Source of the DNA: Alicyclobacillus sp.
GTDB lineage: Bacteria > Bacillota > Bacilli > Alicyclobacillales > Alicyclobacillaceae
NCBI GenBank assembly: GCA_023511295.1
Contig: JAIMBT010000002.1
Location: forward strand, 153,444 to 217,443
Length of the DNA: 64,000 nucleotides
Direction of reading: 5' to 3'
The notes under the pieces were generated by a model. That model was not told the origin of the DNA. It saw only the letters and a program-made list of their open reading frames with translations, and searched no databases. Shown in pieces: positions 61,620 through 64,000 of the stretch. The first letter of the stretch is position 1. Every line of letters begins with the position of its first letter. The position numbers and the translations under genes were made by a program.

Positions 61620-62927
61620 GTGTACTACGAAGAGTTCATGCCCGGGCAACGCCTGGATCTCGGAACCATCGAACTGTCCCTGGAAGACGTGATGGCTTTC
61701 GCACGAGCGTATGATCCGCTGCCCATCCACACCGACGAAGCCGCCGCCCAAGCAGGCCCGTACCGCGGCATCATCGCGTCCGGATTCCAGACGGCCGCGG
61801 CAGCTTGGGGCGCGTGGGTGCGACTCGACCTGTTTGGCAAGGAGAACATCGTCGGGCGCGGGATGGACTTCATCGAATGGCCGAGCCCAACCCGCCCCGG
61901 TCAACCCCTGCACGTGACCGCGGAAGTCGTCGAGGTCCTACCGGCACCCAGCGGTCGGCACGGCGACGTGGTTGTACGCGTCACAGCGGTGGATACAGGG
62001 GGCAAGACGGTCCTCGTGGAACAGGCCCGCGCGGTCGTGAAGGGGCGGTTCCCGAACAGCGAACAGGGATTCGTCGAGGTTGAAGGCGGGCGGGTCTGGT
62101 ACCAGCGGGTCGGCAGAGGGCCTGGTACGCCGCTGGTGTTGCTGCACGGTGGACCCGGCGGTTCACACTTCGGCATGCAGCCGTTGGCAGAGGCGTTGCA
62201 GCACGAGCGGCCCGTCATTCTGTACGACCAGTTGGGTTGTGGCAAGTCGGACCGTCCAGACGACCCCGCCCTTTGGACGACAGAGCGGTTCGTGCGGGAA
62301 CTGGCCGCGCTGCGCGAGGCCCTCGGCCTCGACGAGGTCCACCTGCTCGGGCAGTCGTGGGGCACCATGCTCCTCGCGGACTACCTGCTGACGAAGCCGG
62401 CCGGCGTCAAGAGCGCCATCTTCTCGAGTCCCTGCCTGAGCGCCCTGCGTTGGGTGGAGGATGCCAACGCGTACCGCGCACAATTGCCGGATGACGTCCA
62501 GCAGACGCTGCAAGCCTGTGAGGCGAACGGCACCACGGACTCAGATGCGTACGAACAGGCGGCCGAGGTGTACATGCGGCGACACGTCTGCCGCATCGAG
62601 CCGACGCCGTTTCAGCGCAGCCGCAGTAAAGCCGCCTTCGGCAAAGCGGTGTACGAGACGATGTGGGGGCCTTCTGAATTCTACCCCACCGGGAGCCTGA
62701 AGACCTACGACCGGACAGACCGGCTTCCCGATATCTCCATCCCGTCGCTGTTTACCTGCGGCCGCTTCGACGAGGCCGCGCCCGCGTCGACGGCGTACTA
62801 CCACTCCCTGGTGCCTGGTTCCGAGTTTCACGTCTTCGAGAACAGCTCCCACTCCGCCCTGCGCGAGGAACCGGAGGCGTATATCGGCGTCGTCCGCGAC
62901 TTCCTGCGCCGGGTGGATGCGCGCTGA
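61620..62927 (+). CDS. Fusion of a MaoC-like hot-dog domain and a proline iminopeptidase
   Basis: A 435-residue two-domain protein. Residues 1 to about 145 form a MaoC/R-hydratase hot-dog domain: the active region is YDPLPIHTDEAAA, with Asp and His kept, followed by YRGIIASGFQTA. From about residue 150 the chain is an S33 proline iminopeptidase: LLHGGPGGSHFGM, nucleophile in LLGQSWGTMLLAD near residue 245, acid in CGRFDEAAP, His in ENSSHSALREEP. The reading frame is continuous with no sign of frameshift. GTG 61620 fits the GGAG spacing; GTG 61611 adds three residues. Neighbours suggest small-molecule or peptide catabolism. The joint function is unknown. Confidence 0.85.
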   Translation: MYYEEFMPGQRLDLGTIELSLEDVMAFARAYDPLPIHTDEAAAQAGPYRGIIASGFQTAAAAWGAWVRLDLFGKENIVGRGMDFIEWPSPTRPGQPLHVTAEVVEVLPAPSGRHGDVVVRVTAVDTGGKTVLVEQARAVVKGRFPNSEQGFVEVEGGRVWYQRVGRGPGTPLVLLHGGPGGSHFGMQPLAEALQHERPVILYDQLGCGKSDRPDDPALWTTERFVRELAALREALGLDEVHLLGQSWGTMLLADYLLTKPAGVKSAIFSSPCLSALRWVEDANAYRAQLPDDVQQTLQACEANGTTDSDAYEQAAEVYMRRHVCRIEPTPFQRSRSKAAFGKAVYETMWGPSEFYPTGSLKTYDRTDRLPDISIPSLFTCGRFDEAAPASTAYYHSLVPGSEFHVFENSSHSALREEPEAYIGVVRDFLRRVDAR

Positions 62928-62958
62928 TTGCGCACACGCTGAATGGAGGGATGACCTC

Positions 62959-63921
62959 ATGCCGACCATCCTGTGCCTGCGCTCGCTCACCGCAGCACAG
63001 CTTCACCGCATTGAGGCGGCCGCACCTGGCTGGACCGTCATCGTCGGCCAAGAGGCGGAGCAGGAATCCTGGCTGCCCCACGTCGCGGCTGCCGAGATCC
63101 TCGCGGGTTGGAGCCGCCAGGCCGAGCATGCGCTCAAATCCGCTCCGGAGACGGCTCTTCGGTGGGTACAAAACTGGGGCGCCGGTGTGGACACGCTGCC
63201 GCTCGCTTTCTTCCAGGAACGCGGCATCCAGTTGACGAATGCGAGCGGTGTCCACGCCTACCCCATCGCGGAGACCGTGCTGGCCATGATGCTCGGGTTG
63301 ACGCGGAAGATTCACACGTACGTCCGCAACCAACAGGCGCACAAATGGCACCACGCGCACCTCTCGCAGGAGATGCACGGGCGGACCGTCACCATCCTGG
63401 GTATCGGCGCCATCGGAAGCGAAGTGGCCCGGCTGTGTCAGGCGTTCGGGATGCGGGTTCTCGGTGTGCGCAGGTCGGCCCGGCCACACAGCGGGATTGA
63501 CCAGATGTTCAGCCTCACCGAGCTGACCAGCGCGGTGGCCGAGAGTGACTACATTGTGAATACGCTCCCACTCACGCCGGAGACCCGCGGCGTCGTGAGC
63601 CAACAAGTGATTGCGGCGATGAAGCCGACGGCGTTTTACATCAACATCGGGCGCGGTGCGACCACCGACGAAGCGGCGTTGATTACCGCCTTGGCCGAAG
63701 GCCGCCTGGCCGGTGCAGGGCTCGACGTGTTCCTGACGGAGCCGCTGCCAGCGGACAGCCCGCTGTGGGACATGGAGAACGTCATCCTAACGCCACACAC
63801 GTCAGGGTCGACCGAGCACTACAACGAACGCGCGCTGGACATCTTCCTTGAGAACCTGCACGCGTACGTGCGAGGTCAGGCACTCGTCCGCAACGTCGTC
63901 GACCTCGAGCGGGCGTACTAA
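62959..63921 (+). CDS. D-2-hydroxyacid dehydrogenase
   Basis: A 320-residue NAD(P)-dependent oxidoreductase. The Rossmann loop is TILGIGAIGSEVARL, then NTLPLTPETRGVVS, the substrate Arg region INIGRGATTDEAAL, and the catalytic His in VILTPHTSGSTEHYNER. It is closer to the glyoxylate/phosphonate-type subfamily than to phosphoglycerate dehydrogenase, with no ACT domain. The start at 62959 is eight bases after GGAGGG. It follows the fusion gene by 31 bases, probably in the same operon. Confidence 0.9.
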   Translation: MPTILCLRSLTAAQLHRIEAAAPGWTVIVGQEAEQESWLPHVAAAEILAGWSRQAEHALKSAPETALRWVQNWGAGVDTLPLAFFQERGIQLTNASGVHAYPIAETVLAMMLGLTRKIHTYVRNQQAHKWHHAHLSQEMHGRTVTILGIGAIGSEVARLCQAFGMRVLGVRRSARPHSGIDQMFSLTELTSAVAESDYIVNTLPLTPETRGVVSQQVIAAMKPTAFYINIGRGATTDEAALITALAEGRLAGAGLDVFLTEPLPADSPLWDMENVILTPHTSGSTEHYNERALDIFLENLHAYVRGQALVRNVVDLERAY

Positions 63922-63955
63922 GGAGCCAAGCGGTGATATGTCAAGGGGGTGATCA

Positions 63956-63991
63956 ATGAAAATTGGAAATCACTTTGGGAGAATACGATAA
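63956..63991 (+). CDS. Very short ORF at the right edge
   Basis: A strong AAGGGGGTG site precedes the 11-codon frame MKIGNHFGRIR. A GTG at 63949 opens an alternative 16-codon frame. The DNA turns A+T-rich here. It may be a small peptide or the remains of a gene start; both frames stop before the window ends. Confidence 0.25.
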   Translation: MKIGNHFGRIR

Positions 63992-64000
63992 TTTCATAGA

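Noticed and set aside
1..64000. CRISPR arrays, insertion sequences, prophage, tRNA or rRNA genes
   Set aside because: No repeat-spacer pattern, transposase or integrase frames, terminal inverted repeats or tRNA-like CCA-ended cloverleaf were recognised by eye.

Overview
The window is a GC-rich (roughly 60 % or more) bacterial chromosome segment packed with housekeeping genes. The gene set points to a member of the Bacillota close to the Alicyclobacillaceae. Evidence includes the coproporphyrin-pathway enzyme HemQ, the bacillithiol pair yojF-bshB2, ccdC, yjzC, ykhA-like, ytfP-like, ypsC-like and ykoE-type genes with Bacillus-like sequences, strong Shine-Dalgarno sequences of the GGAGG type, many GTG and TTG starts, and SigA-like promoters with 17-bp spacers. 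The genus is inferred from these traits. No phage, transposon, CRISPR, rRNA or tRNA gene was seen. Most of the window reads as stable core genome.

Layout. 1-14.3 kb: an M3 peptidase facing a LysR/TetR regulator pair; transketolase; a thiamine-precursor ECF transporter (ykoE plus a three-domain ATPase-ATPase-EcfT fusion) under a TPP riboswitch with an intrinsic terminator; citrate synthase facing a metallo-beta-lactamase-fold hydrolase; a second LysR regulator; a HAD phosphatase; a GalT-like DUF4931 protein. 14.3-21.3 kb: a histidine operon hisZ-G-D-B-H-A-F-IE on the minus strand with a consensus promoter and a structured leader. 21.4-28.4 kb: ispG, fbaB, yjzC and a cytochrome c oxidase cluster (ctaC-ctaD-ctaE, a 33-residue membrane peptide, an unknown seven-helix protein), with a 17-codon leader ORF before ctaC.

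28.6-45.3 kb: a TagO/WecA-type sugar-phosphate transferase, a YpsC-type 23S rRNA methyltransferase whose best start is ACG, an AlaX editing protein, aconitase, a G13/C15 homopolymer tract, an isochorismatase-fold protein without the usual cysteine, an iron alcohol dehydrogenase, a YtfP flavoprotein, an MFS transporter, an M20 peptidase, a creatininase/M24 pair, and Maf. 45.3-55.8 kb: a LiaF-like protein, trhO, hemQ-ccdC, folD, a chemoreceptor, a free-standing lipoyl domain, tag, bshB2-yojF, pepF, and an acyl-CoA thioesterase.

56-64 kb: a molybdate/tungstate-type operon (HTH-PBP regulator, binding lipoprotein, permease, no ATPase) behind a perfect 10-10-10 bp inverted repeat; a BcrC-type phosphatase and a thioredoxin-like protein; a monoacylglycerol-lipase-like hydrolase; a fusion of a MaoC hot-dog domain to a proline iminopeptidase; and a D-2-hydroxyacid dehydrogenase.

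Together the genes cover central carbon metabolism (tkt, citZ, acnA, fbaB), aerobic respiration and haem synthesis, histidine, isoprenoid and folate metabolism, low-molecular-weight thiol synthesis, and peptide turnover by five different peptidases. No clear multi-gene system of an unknown type was found. The most unusual items are the two domain fusions, the lone lipoyl protein, the missing ModC, the non-canonical start, and several unexplained leader or operator structures.
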